Notes under the pieces: generated by a model
What the model was told of the DNA's origin: nothing
Databases searched by the model: none
What the model saw: the letters and a program-made list of their open reading frames with translations, nothing else
Shown here: one piece after another, positions 1-10,598 of the stretch
Numbering within the stretch: position 1 is the stretch's first letter
Layout of the letters: the number at the start of each line of letters is the position of its first letter
Program-made: the position numbers and the translations under genes
NCBI RefSeq assembly: GCF_014839805.1
Contig: NC_051129.1
Span: 1,798,001 to 1,862,000 of the forward strand
DNA length: 64,000 nucleotides
Source of the DNA: Manduca sexta
Lineage: Eukaryota > Arthropoda > Insecta > Lepidoptera > Sphingidae
Direction of reading: 5' to 3'

Positions 1-844
1 GCGAATATTTGAAATAATTTTATGTGAAACTTTAATAGGTACATTGAAACTTAATGTAAACATTCACGAATTTACAGTCATAGTAACCCCTACGGCATCA
101 CTTAAAATTTATAAATTCTTCACTAATACAATACATTCTCCTCTTCATGAGATATTTATTACAATATATTTTGCGTCGCGAGCTGACCTGCGAACGAAAC
201 CTAGTCTACAGTAAAAACTAAATATACATTTTATGTGTAACAGAAACGAAGCACACGTAGACGCTCTATGCGTGTACTGCATAATATTCTCCTTGAAACA
301 ATAGGTGTTATGCACAGTACTACATTAAGGCCCTCCTCAGAACAAATGGCCTTCAGTATTTGTTACATACGTTTTCGATACAGAAGTTACGGACAGGAAT
401 ATACAAAGATTTATGTATAACTTCTTCAAAAATCAATTTACGATCTCTTTAAAAATTTAAAACTACCAAAATAATTCTTATTAAATTGTGTATCTAATAC
501 TAAGGTAACAAATTAAAAAGATGTTTATTTTAGGAGATGCAGAATCAACCATTTTAGTAAATGTTTTCGGTATGAAATTAATGTAACAATTGACAAACAA
601 CCAAAGTAGTGAACACATATTATAAAACGATTTTTTTTCCTATGTGTATTTAAATTTTGAATAGATAGCGTCTAAACTCTAAACATACTATGAGCACGTC
701 GTTTTGTTTAACACACTGCCTAATGCAATTTCAAATGCATAGGCACCAATTAGAGGAATGTAAATTATATGAATGTCAGTGGAAACATGCCGCTTCTAAG
801 AGAACAATCTGAAAATCTTCGAGAGGCAGACCTCTATGTGTAAA
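1..844. other. AT-rich intergenic or intronic DNA, no gene seen
   Basis: No exon with conserved protein content is visible on either strand, and no recognised repeat was found. It may be part of an intron of the TMEM64-like gene, whose missing 3' exons should lie to the left of 18,039 on the minus strand, but nothing here supports that directly. Confidence 0.4.
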
Positions 845-890
845 TAGCTTGGCCACAGCTGACATCAGAATGTCAGCTGTGGCCAAGCTA
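845..890. repeat. Perfect hairpin: 21-bp arms, 4-base loop
   Basis: Bases 845-865 are the exact reverse complement of 870-890, separated by the four bases 866-869. The arms are more GC-rich than their surroundings and contain GGCCACAGCTGACA. No longer inverted repeat surrounds it and no transposon ends were recognised. It could be a recent foldback insertion, a replication-slippage product or a small-RNA precursor; the sequence alone does not decide. Confidence 0.85.
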
Positions 891-985
891 TAGCTAATGA
901 TGATAATGACTAATATGAAAGATCGTTTAACACACATTTAGCCACCATTTACGCACACTACCTTCCCCTCAAGTATTACAATTTT

Positions 986-1165
986 ATTATTCCACTGCGC
1001 TCGCCATCCTGTGACATGGGATGTTAAGTCTTATTATGACAATATTTACACTATAATGTCCTCCAAATTGGAACGCATCAGTGACTACACACTGCTGCTT
1101 TGTGGCAGAAATAAACATTGCGGTGGCGCCTACCCAGGTACTCTCATATATGAGAGACCTATCAC
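986..1165 (+). repeat. Interspersed repeat family D, partial copy
   Basis: Shares a long stretch with 15,112-15,405, 55,868-56,085 and 56,790-56,981 (the last inverted). Shared landmarks are CCACTGCGCTCGCCATCCT, a GATGTTAAGTCTTATTATG-type core and, in the longer copies, ACACTGCTGCTT. The unit has no coding capacity and its ends are ragged. Confidence 0.7.
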
Positions 1166-2475
1166 CAGTTAATTTAGTATTATACTCAATAAGTGTTCGA
1201 TTTAGTAGTTTAATGAGCAATATAACACGACTGAAGAAAAGAACACCCATTACCAATTTTCCACATGCGATCATGACCTCTGGCCATATGACTGACGCCA
1301 TTGAACCTAGCTTTGCTTAAATATCTGGTAATGTATGATTATTAAACATAACTAAAAAGCAAATACACGATCTTCTATCACGTCTGGCCGTGGGCGCCAT
1401 CGTAAAACACACAAATATTTACTTAAAAGAAATCTAAGAAATAGAACGTAGTTTACATGTGAAGAAATTTGTAATATGTGAATGCATTTGGCGTGGGTCC
1501 AAAGTATAGCGAGACAAAGAGTTTACTGTACCTTGCAGACTGAACACATTCCAATTAAGATAAAGAATGCTTTGAATTACTGATATATGATATTTGCTGG
1601 CTAAGTCTTTTGCACTCTCCGAGACAACCATCAGGATCACTGTTTCAATACCTAATAATTTATGCTCAGTCATTATAACAATATTAAAATGTCTAGACTT
1701 TGCTTTCGTATAAATCAAGACATTCAGTTGTCTCTCACTTAAATCTGTGTCTAGGTGGCAAAATTTGCCTTAAACATCAATAAGTTATTTATTAAATGCA
1801 AAGAATTAATTAACAATCTATGGATTATCAGTGTTAGCAGTGATTTTAGCAAGATTAAGAATTAATAATATCAAGAAACATATTTTCTTAATTTAGAATC
1901 TATGTTCTAGAATGGACATTTCATTTCAGTAGAAGAACTATTTATCTAACTTCGTTAATACATAAGATTCCAGTTCACACGAGCCTTTGCACCTTGAAAA
2001 AATTTGCAAACGAAAATTTTTCTTTAACGCATACATGATAAACAAACGAATCTTCGACCTCGCCTTCTTGAACATCACTTCCTCGAAAATGATAAAACAG
2101 TTTGCACATAATGCCCCAAATATTTAACACAAGATAGCGAGATAAATGATGTAAGCGAATTACCACGTGGATGAGATAGAAAAATGTAATACGAATGACA
2201 TTGATCAGATCTAAAGGAGAAACATATCAGATATAGTTTTATCTGAAGTGTTTTTATATAACTGTATAAGGTAATAACAGGTACTAATAGTAATATTTGA
2301 TTACAGACTAATTTTAAGGCATTGCACTAGTAATAACATTTAGGGATTCATCGTTGTCTCACAATTCCAATTAAACTGACTGTAATGCAATTTTAACTGG
2401 AATACAAAACATTTTGTTGCGTGTTGGTAAAATAAACAAGCGAAATCTTTTTTATACATGAAATGCAAAGTGACC
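1166..2475. other. Intergenic DNA, nothing recognised
   Basis: Open frames of 60-100 codons occur on both strands but show no known domain, no splice-linked continuation and no codon bias. No repeat family seen elsewhere in the window was recognised here. Confidence 0.4.
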
Positions 2476-2688
2476 CAACTGCACCTGATGGTAAGTGATA
2501 GATAGAATAGAATAGAATGTTGGCTGACTAGACATATTTACACCTTGGCAGTCAACACAATTATGCCGGCCTGGACATACAAATGCTGATCCCGGAACTC
2601 GACACTTACGTGGGCCACTATGGCAGGTTTTAACACCTTGTGTACGGTGGTCGCTATCCGGGCGGATATAAAATATATACCACCAGCA
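2476..2688 (+). repeat. Interspersed repeat family A, copy 1
   Basis: About 210 bp with the family landmarks: a GCACCTGATGGTAAG head, then ACACAATTATGCCGGCCTG, GCTGATCCCGGAA, CCACTATGGCAGG, and a GGGCGGATATAAAAT tail ending near CCACCAGCA. Copies recur at 3,283, 4,023, 6,341(-), 7,612, 14,388, 15,848(-) and 25,626(-). No tRNA-like promoter boxes, terminal inverted repeats or coding capacity were seen, so the class of element is undetermined. Confidence 0.8.
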
Positions 2689-3282
2689 AAACTTATCCAT
2701 ACGGATTCTGGCAAACGAGAGTAAAAAAAACCACCTAATGAACTACTTGGTAATAATAATCGGCCTTGATCTGTTGTTTCTGGTTATGCCTATATCCGTT
2801 GATATTAAAGATTCAGATTAGATACCTAGATAAGGAAAAACAGAATATTTCACAGTAACTCCTGCACAACATAAACAGTTCACAATCTCGTAAATAAATA
2901 GATGTCAAATTATTTAGAAAAGTCGTGGCTATACGGCTTTGTCTTACACAATTAATGCGATAATTAACGTCATTTGACGTTAATATGGCGTCAATAATAA
3001 CAGAAGACAAAGATCAGCTGTCCTTCAGAATGCCCTAAAGTTCAATGGCAATCAATTACAAAACATCTAACGTGACCTTGTCCGTTGTAATTGGGGAACT
3101 AAAACAATTTGATGCTGTAGGAGGTAAATTAATTTCCTCTGGGAAACAGGATGGATTGATTTCCGGAGAATTCTCCACCAATATAACAATTTCGGTTCGC
3201 ATGGTCATATACTATGTAAATAAATACTTATTCTAATTCGGGGAATTGATCTAACTAGACCGAAGTACGCGAAGGGGGCCGT
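2689..3282. other. Intergenic spacer, nothing recognised
   Basis: AT-rich DNA between two family A repeats. No gene or repeat signature was seen. Confidence 0.4.
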
Positions 3283-3467
3283 CATACAGTGTCGACTGAC
3301 AAGAGATGATTATCCCTCGCCAGTCAACACAATTACGCCGGTCTGTTTAAAACCGGATGTACACAAGCTGATCCCGGTATGCGACACTTACGTGAGCCAC
3401 TATAGCAGGTTTCACACTTTGTGTGGTAGTCGCTATCATGGCGGATATAAATATTCAACCACCAGCA
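3283..3467 (+). repeat. Interspersed repeat family A, copy 2
   Basis: Same orientation and landmarks as the copy at 2,476, including the CAGTCAACACAATTACGCCG and GCGGATATAAATATTC segments. It has small substitutions and ends in an ACCACCAGCA-like tail. The head region is shorter than in copy 1. Confidence 0.8.
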
Positions 3468-4022
3468 TTGTACTAACAATAATATAAAGGTGATGTGTTT
3501 GGATGTGGGTATAATCAGGAAGTAAGGTAATCTCTATACAACTGTAGGTATGATAGATCAATCGTCATATCGAGCAGTTTAAATTTTGGGAAGATGACTT
3601 ATGTTTATCGGATTACTAAACCCACTAAGTATTAACCTTTGGTTATCGAACAGGACTTCATCAGTTTCACAGACTAAAAGCGAAGAGTGGATCATGACCC
3701 TTATTTATTTCACTATAACTGCCATTCAAAATTACTCTTTATTGGTTTGCTGACATGACCTTAAAATTACCACCTTAGAGCTACGTTAAAAATAATACAC
3801 CAAAAGTCAAGGGCAAAACAATTTCTTATTCATGTTGGCATTTACTCGTGCACATAAGCTGTTATATTATTTATAGATGTCCAGTCTACATGAAGAATGA
3901 TCTAAAGCTAACAATCATAAAGCAATATTATAAGCCCTGTATTATATACTGTGTCACTGTTGGGCACGAGCCTCCTCGAATACTGAGAGGGATTAACGCA
4001 TATAGGGAGACCACAAAATTTT
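3468..4022. other. Intergenic spacer, nothing recognised
   Basis: AT-rich. Bases 3,935-4,010 contain short stretches resembling the 3' part of the tRNA-derived SINE family C (a TACTGTGTCACTGTTGGGCA-like segment), suggesting a decayed fragment. Confidence 0.35.
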
Positions 4023-4143
4023 ATTACCCTTCGATAGTCAACACAATTATGCCGCCCTGTTGGAACCGGATATACACAGGATGATCCCGGAACGCGATAT
4101 ACTTACATTGGCCACTATGGCGGGTTTTAACACCTTGTGTACC
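4023..4143 (+). repeat. Interspersed repeat family A, copy 3, 3'-truncated
   Basis: Contains the ACACAATTATGCCG, GATCCCGGAA, CCACTATGGCGGG and ACACCTTGTGTAC landmarks but lacks the GGGCGGATATAAAAT tail. Confidence 0.75.
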
Positions 4144-4617
4144 TTTGTCTCATGAAATTGTAGCATTAATTGATTATTTCAGGGATAAAATATAGATGAC
4201 TTTGTACCATTTTGTATATTATCCAATATTTTTCTTTTACTAACCTAACATTACCTTTACTAACAAAATTAAAAGAGCTGTCTCAAGCCGGCTTCCGCAA
4301 GTCGTTTCAAGATTGGCTTGTATTTAACTGGTTACTTCGCAGACCGGCATAGTGATTGCAACCGAGAACTTTCACTCCTGAGGGCCGTCATCGCTTTTGG
4401 TTACATTGAACTCAAATGGTTAGTAGTCTTTGAAGAATTTAATGAAAACCGGACAAATGTGAGTTGGACTCGCGCACCGAGAGTTCCATATTATTCATAA
4501 GAAAAGTATGTAAGTATTATATTCAAATTTGACAAGCTAAACTTTGCCGTTATATCGCCAGACCCGATTATTGCACCAACCGTAAATATTAAGTTTGCAA
4601 TAGTGAGAAGTTCTCTG
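4144..4617. other. Intergenic DNA with an unexplained GC-richer patch
   Basis: 4,280-4,470 is less AT-rich than its surroundings and holds a 60-codon open frame on the plus strand, but no domain, splice signal pair or repeat match was recognised. It could be an old transposon fragment. Confidence 0.3.
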
Positions 4618-4745
4618 TAGGAATTTTTAAGGGTGTGTGAAGTCTACCAATCCGCACTAGGCCAACGTGGTGGACTAAGGCCTATTCTCTCTCAGTAGTA
4701 GAGGCCCATGGCCGGCATTGGGACTGTATATAATACAGGGTTGAT
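4618..4745 (+). repeat. SINE family C, 5'-truncated copy
   Basis: Matches the 3' third of the full-length copies at 26,617 and 61,600: GTGTGTGAAGTCTACCAATC, then GTGGTGGACTAAGGCCTA, and a GACTGTATATAATACAGGG tail. The tRNA-like head is missing, as expected of a 5'-truncated retroposon. Confidence 0.75.
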
Positions 4746-6340
4746 ACTATTATAATATTATTAACTAGCGCTATTTAATAGATTACGAATAATGAGTCAC
4801 AGGCACTGAATAAAAGGTAATTAGAGGGATACTATAAAGAGATAGACTACTTGAGAATACGTGGCTCAAATATATTATCTCGTCCAAAACATTAACCATT
4901 GTGCCCAAAAATATCAAGTTAAAGAGAGCGTATCAGCCAAACAGTCAGAAACTGATGCGCCCTTGTCAAAACAGAGCTCACATTAAGACATTGGCCAACG
5001 TGGGGAAAAACGAGTCGTCTGAATAATAAAAAAAAAAAATGGCACAATTAGCAAAAGGCCGACGTTGTCGCCGAGACGGAACAGCTTGTTACGCACGGTT
5101 CATCTACCGGCGACGTTGCATGGGACAAAGGGGAAGTTCCCAACGGGACTGCAGCGTACGAATTTTTAGAAAGAAAGCTGGAATTATTTTAACATTTTAC
5201 ATGCTTTTATTTAACTTGCAAAGTATAATGGTTTCTTATGTTGACGCGAATGTTAGATGTTAACTTTAAACTATTTTTCAGATATCATTGCGGTTTTTTA
5301 TATAATAAATTTCTCGCTTTTTTGCAAAGTACGTATGTATGTTTGGGTCGAATTTTGCAACTGAATTTTAAAGCAGTTATCTTTAACTGATTGTGATTAA
5401 ATTTTGCCTACGCGTTTAGTTTAAATGACAAAACATGGTTAGCTGAGTGGCGTCATTTTAAATAAAATATGGCGTGCAGACCGGTACAAATACTTAGACG
5501 GACACTTGCATTCGACACCTCTTACCAAGTAAATAAAAATACAAACTGTAATCGAAAAAGAAACCTCTTAAAATTAAAGTGATCGTTGTTCACTATAAAA
5601 ATTGCCTTTTATAACCATTTCGCTTTGAAGTCCATACATGAGACGCTACACAATTCGAAACTCATTCTAAAATAAGGCAATGTCGCCGTCTGCCATATTC
5701 GGAACCGTACCTTTACCGTCGCGACATTAGAACACCGCGCCTTGCCACCGTGAAAGCGAAACGGACCGTGCGAATAGCCGACACTGTCCTACATATCGCA
5801 GCCAAGAAACAACACACTACGCACTACCGAACGCTGATGCCTAGACTTACCATGACTGGTACAAGAGGCAATCGATATACTCAACATAAATCGATTTAAT
5901 TTAATCGATAAAATAGCTGTTCGAAACGGTTTTTTATCGACCTTTTCAAAATTATGTTCAAATTTTTTTGTGAATATGTTGATTATAATAATTGTTAATT
6001 TGGAATCTTTATTTCAATTATGATTTTTGGTGTCATTTATGTGATATGACAAATAAAATTTATTTTTAAAATTGGTGTTACAAAATATAACGCTTCGTAT
6101 TGGTTATTCCCTGACATACGTGTTGAAAAAAAAATGAAATTAATAATGTTTTCACAGATGATCATATAACATTATATGTGAATAATATCCATTAACCTAT
6201 AAATAAACACGATGCCAAATGAATCATAGATGATGGAGATACCTCCGCAAAGAAAAAGGAAAGAAAAAGGGTTTAGTGAAAGGAGACAAGAGAGACATAG
6301 TACTACCATATAAGACATGTTTAAGTAACTATATAATTAT
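4746..6340. other. Intergenic DNA; GC-richer block at 5,690-5,870
   Basis: 5,040-5,170 and 5,690-5,870 are notably GC-richer than their surroundings. The second block could be a decayed MITE or a promoter: read on the minus strand it ends with an ATG immediately followed by a GTAAGT donor near 5,850. No downstream exon could be joined to it, so no gene is called. Several ATCGAT motifs lie at 5,870-5,935. Confidence 0.35.
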
Positions 6341-6465
6341 CCGGTTCCAACATGCCGGCATAATGGTGTCGACTGCTGAGGGGTAATCATCTCTCGTCAG
6401 ACGACATGCTATTGGACCCCACTCCGCTTACCATCAGGTACAGAGGGGACACTTTGCTATACGCG
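6341..6465 (-). repeat. Interspersed repeat family A, copy 4
   Basis: Inverted relative to copies 1-3: GGTTCCAACATGCCGGCATA, then GGGGTAATCATCTCTCGTC and CCACTCCGCTTACCATCAGG. Only the head half of the family is present. Confidence 0.75.
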
Positions 6466-7133
6466 TAAATAAAATATTCTTGAAACAATCCTCAAACATT
6501 GATGTTTCTTTACATATACATTGAAGCAATCAGCACTAATTGTTTGTTTATTGAGGATGTTTTCGCTTGGAAACATACTTGAAGAGCACAAGTGCAATGA
6601 TGGAATATAACTGGGCTGAAGGCTAGGGTTGCTAACTACGCTGTTTCATATAGTTTTCAATTTTTAGACTTATTATACTGCTTACCATCCAATGTATTTT
6701 TTTTATCTCGCAAAATAATTACCACCTCATGATAGACGAAGACCAGTCCAAAAAATGTAAGAAATATAATTTAAATCCTCAACGACATGCAAAGCTATTG
6801 AAAATAAACATTCGTGATTAAAAATGAGATGAGAGGCTTGAAAAGCACGAGGAAGCTTAATAGTTTAAAATAATAAATTATTTACGCCAGCAGCATTAAT
6901 ATTCTATGCTAAACAATTCAAAAACATTTTTTTAATTGTTTTGTGTTTTGCCCAATTTTTTCTCTGAAGTTAATACACTATGCTTGGGCAAACCTGGCAA
7001 CCCTAGCTTGTAGATCGCAGATAAGCATAACAAACACCTTATGCGTAATTGTTGACATTTTGTTTGAGTGATTCGCTGTACTATATCTTGGCATTTGAAA
7101 CATTATGTCCCTAGTTGTAAAAGTAGACGTATG
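6466..7133. other. Intergenic spacer, nothing recognised
   Basis: AT-rich DNA with no gene-like open frame and no recognised repeat. Confidence 0.4.
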
Positions 7134-7316
7134 CAGGGGCCTTATTCTCTATCCCGCACGTTATTTTGACAGTGCGTAACAAGCACTTAACACAACGCAT
7201 CATGTTTAGGACTATAGAAATTTAGCTTACAGAATACCATTCCACGCACATTTCTCGAAGATAACATGACACGGCCGCGTTACGCGTTTACACTATCATA
7301 CAGAATAAGGGCCCTG
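7134..7316. mobile_element. Short MITE with CAGGG-type termini
   Basis: The left end CAGGGGCCTTATTCT and the right end (reverse complement CAGGGCCCTTATTCT) match at 14 of 15 positions and bound 183 bp. CAGGG termini are typical of hAT elements, but the 8 bp on either side do not match, so an intact target duplication is not visible. There is no coding capacity. Confidence 0.6.
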
Positions 7317-7611
7317 GTGAAAAGGAGTCAGTTATATTCTTTTCCTGCCTGGATAGCAACCATAGTATAAAATATGGTGGAATACTCGCTATAATTGGTC
7401 GTTTGGACAAATCGCGTACCGACGTCAAGTACCAGAGTACCAGTAAAGTATGTAGAATTCAGGCGATCGTTGAGACGCATAGACAGTTAGTCAGGTTGAA
7501 ATTTAATTTGGACTGAACTGCATATAACATTACATCGAAGGAGTCAAGTTAAAAAGATTTTCAAAAATGTTAGCATATCTAAGAACTTGGTAGGTGAATT
7601 CGGGTCCAATA

Positions 7612-7793
7612 AAATGTCGAATGACGAGAGATGATCACCACTCTGCAGTCGACACAATTATGCCGGCCTGTTGGAACCGGATATACAGAGGCTGATCCCG
7701 GAACGCGACACACTTATATGAGCCACTATGGCGGGTTTTAACACTTTATATACAGTGGTCACTATCAGGGCGGATATAAAATATATCCTACCA
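7612..7793 (+). repeat. Interspersed repeat family A, copy 5
   Basis: Near-complete copy: GACGAGAGATGATCACC, CAGTCGACACAATTATGCCG, GATCCCGGAACGCGACACAC, CCACTATGGCGGGTTTTAAC, and GGGCGGATATAAAATATATC, ending near CCAGC. Confidence 0.8.
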
Positions 7794-8079
7794 GCTCTTT
7801 CCTCACTTTGTCTTATGATTATAACAATAAGGCCTTTAAATATATTTTTTCCTATCCCAACATCGTTTCAACGAACCATTGGCAAATCCATATCTAAACT
7901 AGCATGACTGATAACAATAGTTAAACCTTTCCTCATTGTTACAATACAATGCACTTCCAGATGCAATGTAGTATATTTATAAAAAGAGTAAAGATATTAC
8001 AAGAAGGTCCATTTAGTAGCGACTGTTTGGATATCAGCTGAAAATGCGCTTAAGTTCACGCTGTAGCATTAAGCTGAAC

Positions 8080-9282
8080 TGAGGGCCTACCATCATCTTT
8101 TATCGAGCGACTCAGTATTGATTCAGTTCAATATAGGTTCCTAAACTGAATCGGGTTATTTCGTACCATCATGTCATTAACTCACTATCGCATTTGAGTC
8201 GGAACTCGGTGGATGAGTGAATGAAATTTGTCTCTGGTCGTCTGTTCGCTACATAACAAATTAAAAAGGGATAGCCCTATACGCACTGTATAAGTGTGTT
8301 TCGCTTGTTCAATACATCGAGTTCTGCGTTCCGAAACCTTAGTTAGTAATTTCCCTATAAGTTACTGTTTATTTTGTTAAAAGCAAATAAATTAAAAATG
8401 ACTAATATATACAAACTGTTAATAAATTAATTGAAAGGCGGGTATTAACTCGCTAAAAACTTAATTTAATACCTTGATTTAGGTGAAAATATTTTATCGT
8501 TTGTATTATTATAAAACTAAATTTAGATTTCTGTTTCGAGTTAAAAACGCACCTCTCGCTTTTGACAAAAGTGTCGAGTTGCGCGGTTATTGTTTATATT
8601 TTAAATTCTTGTAGTGTTAAACTGTGTTGTGATTAAAGTTTTTTACATTTGTGTTGTGTAATAAATAATGGCGTAAGTATGCGTGCAAGTTCCAATGCAT
8701 TTTTAACTAATTATTAAACTGTGGAACAATAAACAATTCTAAAGATTACTTTAAGGAATAAAGTGATTTAAGTGCACTTTGTTTTATAATTTACAGTGAG
8801 TTGTCCCGTCGAAAAGTTAATTATACTCAATATGAGAAATTATGGGAAATTTTATTCCAAAATAAATCATTGGCAACGGGATACAACAAAACTTCCCAAG
8901 CTAGAGAATTTTCGAGTGTTTTTGCCCGAGCGCAAGTCACAAGTGGCCACTTATACATTCTAGGAGCATAAATGCTGCAACACTATTACATTTTAAAACA
9001 GATATTGCTCATTTTTTGTATTTAATAACAAACAAGAACAATCCAGGCACAAAAATATTAACTTGTTTTGAATCGCTTATTTTGACAGATAGCCGACTCA
9101 GTTTAGGTTCAATTGTACATAATGGTACGACAAAGAACGAATGATAGTAAATTCCGATTCAATATTGAACTTCATTAGGCGGTGACGTATATCGGTCGTG
9201 TTTGACGACATCATGGTGCGAAATAGCGAACCAGTTCAGTTTAGGTCCTGAACTGAGTCGGAATAAGAGATGATGGTAGGCC
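8080..9282. mobile_element. Non-autonomous DNA transposon, about 1.2 kb, Harbinger-like (tentative)
   Basis: Terminal inverted repeats begin GGGCCTACCATCATC (left) and end GATGATGGTAGGCCC (right). Looser inverted similarity extends roughly 100 bp further in, with CTAAACTGAA-type motifs and a CACCATGATGTC/TACCATCATGTC pair. Comparison with the empty repeat copy near 45,570 shows that three or four bases (CTG or ACTG) are present on both sides, consistent with a short target duplication. A short duplication together with a Myb-like remnant inside (8,668-8,971) points to the PIF/Harbinger class; no transposase is present. Confidence 0.65.
8668..8971 (+). pseudogene. Two-exon Myb/SANT-like gene remnant inside a transposon
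   Basis: Exon 1 (8,668-8,672) is ATGGC followed by a GTAAGT donor. A 124-bp intron ends in TTTACAG at 8,796, and exon 2 (8,797-8,971) continues in frame to TAA, giving 59 residues starting MAELSRRKVNYTQYEKLWEI. The basic N-terminus followed by an aromatic, tryptophan-containing helix resembles the first helix of Myb/SANT-like DNA-binding domains, which Harbinger transposons encode as a second protein. At 59 residues it is too short for the whole domain, so it is probably a truncated remnant. The family assignment is inference from a short stretch. Confidence 0.45.
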
Positions 9283-9432
9283 CACTGGATCCATTTTGAT
9301 TTTGGTTTCTTTTTAATTTTTGCTTTTTCTTGTATTAATGTTGTTTTAATTTCGTTCTTATTTTATTATTTGTGTGTGTGTTTTTTATATTGTTACGAAA
9401 ACCAAATAAAATATTTCTCTCTTTCTTTCTAT

Positions 9433-9766
9433 TTATGCAACGGAGTGCCACGCAATACGTAGTAATTCAAAGTTCTGCGAGCGGTCGTATTGCTTACCAT
9501 CAGACGTGGGGAGAACTCGTCTAGTCAATTAATTACAATAAAAAAATCTATTTCTACAGCTAAGTCGCAGTGTGCAAGAGCTGTCTGGTTTGAAGGATGT
9601 TGAAGATCAAAAGACTTAACATCAAGCCAAGACTTAGGTCTAATAGGGTTACTAAAGAATTTAAACTATTATATTATGTTTGAATTGATGCGGACCATTT
9701 TGTCATAGAAAATAATGTTTAACATATAGAACTTTTATGTTGTAGAGAGTTTTTTTAGTTGGTTGT
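9433..9766. other. Intergenic spacer, nothing recognised
   Basis: 9,480-9,530 contains a TGCTTACCATCAGACG-like segment reminiscent of family D and A heads, too short to assign. Confidence 0.3.
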
Positions 9767-9861
9767 TATTGAATGGCGTTTTAGGCCGGTCTCTGTGGCA
9801 TACCTTGGGAGAGGCCTATGTCCAGCAGTGGACTGTAACGGGCTGATGATGATGATAAAAT
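9767..9861 (+). repeat. LINE 3'-end fragment with (GAT)n tail
   Basis: GAGAGGCCTATGTCCAGCAG followed by TGGACTGTAACGGGCTGATG and a GATGATGAT run is the usual 3' terminus of an RTE-like non-LTR element in moths. In frame it reads ...VQQWTVTG then stop. The inverted fragment at 60,521-60,662 carries the same terminus. Confidence 0.6.
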
Positions 9862-10598
9862 ATTGATGTTTTCTTTTTACATCGATCTTCTTTAATATAA
9901 TAACCGCTACAAGGTTGGCTGAGGTTTGGAAATTAAAAATTTACGACGTGTTTATGGGCACTCGTGACATTTAACAAGCAAATGATTCACATTGAATTGT
10001 ATTTAAAAAAATATCAGTACCACTTCAGGGGAAACACCGGTTAGAACTTTGATGATGTGAAATATTTAATATGCACCATATACAGGTGGAATAAGATTGA
10101 ATTTAATATAAACATTTCAACCAGCAGCGGCACCAGAAATAGATTTTATTGGTATTTTAAAAATACTCTCAATCGATTTAGGAGCTCGAACACGAGAATA
10201 GAATACGTTTTCACTGGTGCACCGTGCGATGCAATAGTAGTGTAAAGCACGTTCAATACTTTTAGGGACAGATCTATGTGCTTATAATGTGAAATAAAAA
10301 CGACACGACTCCAAATTTAAATTCAAATTCATATTCAAATAATTTATTTGCTGAATACGGTACATGTACATTTATAGATGTTATAAATTGAAAGTCTCGC
10401 CATATTCTACCCTAACTGGGTGTACAAATTTTTTTTTTTTAGCCTAATATAATTATTTAATATAAGGACAGAAGTATTACGTAACATGACTCCGTGTCGT
10501 TTTATTGGGATTGGTTGAAAGACTAACATCTTGATCTCTGGAACAATCGTAAACATCAAAATTCAACGATATCAACAAGTCGCGTTTTGTGGGACATA
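9862..10598. other. Intergenic DNA; poly-T run and AAATTCAAATTC-type tail
   Basis: 10,315-10,450 has AAATTCAAATTC motifs and a long T run (10,429-10,440) that look like the reverse-oriented 3' end of another retroposon. Its limits could not be set and no coding sequence was seen. Confidence 0.35.

Larger units (their letters stand above)
8036..9432 (+). repeat. Retroposon-like repeat G, split by a transposon insertion
   Basis: The repeat is in two pieces, 8,036-8,079 and 9,283-9,432, interrupted by the element at 8,080-9,282. An uninterrupted copy lies inverted at 45,409-45,630 and aligns with both pieces: CTGTAGCATTAAGCTGA on the left, then GGATCCATTTTG, TTTCGTTCTTATTTTATTA, and AACCAAATAAAATATTTC followed by a CTTT-rich tail. 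The AATAAA and simple-repeat tail suggest the 3' end of a non-LTR retroposon. Confidence 0.75.

Noticed and set aside
987..1320. Overlapping open frames of 104 and 79 codons on opposite strands
   Set aside because: The left half is repeat family D and the rest has no known domain, splice context or codon bias.
5690..5870. GC-rich block ending in ATG/GTAAGT on the minus strand, a possible first exon and promoter
   Set aside because: No second exon could be joined, and the block also resembles a decayed short element. A single splice-donor match is not enough.
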